A stretch of 64,000 nt of DNA, taken from positions 25,383,501 to 25,447,500 of the forward strand of contig NC_079878.1 of NCBI RefSeq assembly GCF_029227915.1. The letters run 5' to 3'. Each line of letters begins with the position of its first letter. Position 1 is the stretch's first letter. Shown here piece after piece: positions 63,548 through 64,000 of the stretch. The notes beneath the pieces were generated by a model that searched no databases, was not told the DNA's origin, and saw nothing but the letters and a program-made list of their open reading frames with translations. A program made the translations under genes and the position numbers. Source of the stretch: Hydractinia symbiolongicarpus. Its lineage: Eukaryota > Cnidaria > Hydrozoa > Anthoathecata > Hydractiniidae.

Positions 63548-64000
63548 TATATACCAGACGCGAAGAAGGAACAGTTTATTGATTGTACTGACACAGAGAA
63601 GACAAAATATGCAGACCTATCAATAAGGGGAGAGGAATGCTCTTGCTCACGCAAAGGCTAGCCCAATTCAGAGAAATAAGGAACTAGCTGAGCAATTATT
63701 TGCTCCCCCAATTCTAAAAAAAGTTTTTCTGGATGAGCAATATCAATTCATCTCACATGGAAATCAATGTTCCCTTCTTATTATTTACAATAAAAAAGAA
63801 CCAAGATATATATATATATATATAAAAAAAATAAAACAGATAAAAAAGACTTTGTGATAAAATAGGTGTTTATAAGCTTATTCTATTTATTCAGATTGCT
63901 TGCCCAGTTTACATTATTGTAACCTTGGTGGAGCGATTTATTGCTCTGGTGTTATTTTCTGATTGATAGGCCTGAATATGCCTTACTATTATATATATGA
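63548..64000. other. Upstream region of USB1
   Basis: Holds the USB1 promoter and 5' UTR on the minus strand. It includes an (AT)n run at 63,808-63,824. No other gene recognised. Confidence 0.4.

Overview
This is a stretch of AT-rich nuclear DNA from an animal. Protein-coding genes are split by GT-AG introns with long non-coding spacers, and the window carries Penelope-like, RTE-like LINE, hAT, pogo/Tigger, PIF/Harbinger, Helitron-like and SINE-like sequences. Gene content (Golgi GlcNAc-transferase I, BBSome subunit BBS9, a CD63-type tetraspanin) points to a ciliated metazoan. Base composition and repeat style suggest an early-branching one such as a cnidarian, but that is inference.

Five host genes could be assembled by eye, with splice phases that close. 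(1) POLR2D/RPB4, plus strand, 5138-8763, 4 exons, 142 aa. (2) MGAT1, minus strand, 16094-27837, 2 coding exons, 459 aa. (3) A CD63-like tetraspanin, plus strand, 30572-31771, 4 exons, 243 aa. (4) BBS9 (PTHB1), minus strand, 33161-62165, 25 coding exons, 853 aa. (5) USB1, the U6 snRNA 3'-end phosphodiesterase, minus strand, 62756-63547, one exon, 263 aa. The tetraspanin and BBS9 are convergent. USB1 and BBS9 lie head to tail about 590 bp apart.

Layout: 1-5000 is non-genic, with a Harbinger-type element (2861-3597) that keeps a MADF-like coding relic and a Helitron-like 3' end near 4325. 5.1-8.8 kb is POLR2D. 8.8-16 kb is a repeat-rich spacer with a decayed HIRAN-like relic, an internally deleted pogo/Tigger transposase, a 129-bp tandem repeat, a Helitron end and a tRNA-headed SINE. 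16.1-27.8 kb is MGAT1, whose single coding intron is almost filled by about 9.6 kb of a 35-bp minisatellite. 28-30.5 kb holds LINE fragments. From 33 kb on the window is mostly BBS9, whose introns carry a 3.8-kb insertion-like block bounded by ATT microsatellites, a 5.9-kb hAT element with a Penelope-like element nested inside, and a 2.6-kb RTE-like LINE.

The host genes belong to separate housekeeping or cell-biological pathways (transcription, N-glycan processing, endolysosomal membrane organisation, ciliary trafficking, snRNA maturation), and nothing suggests a functional cluster. The most unusual structure is the higher-order-organised 35-bp array transcribed within MGAT1. The clearest evolutionary record is the nested transposon stack inside BBS9. 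I did not find a convincing undescribed multi-gene system.
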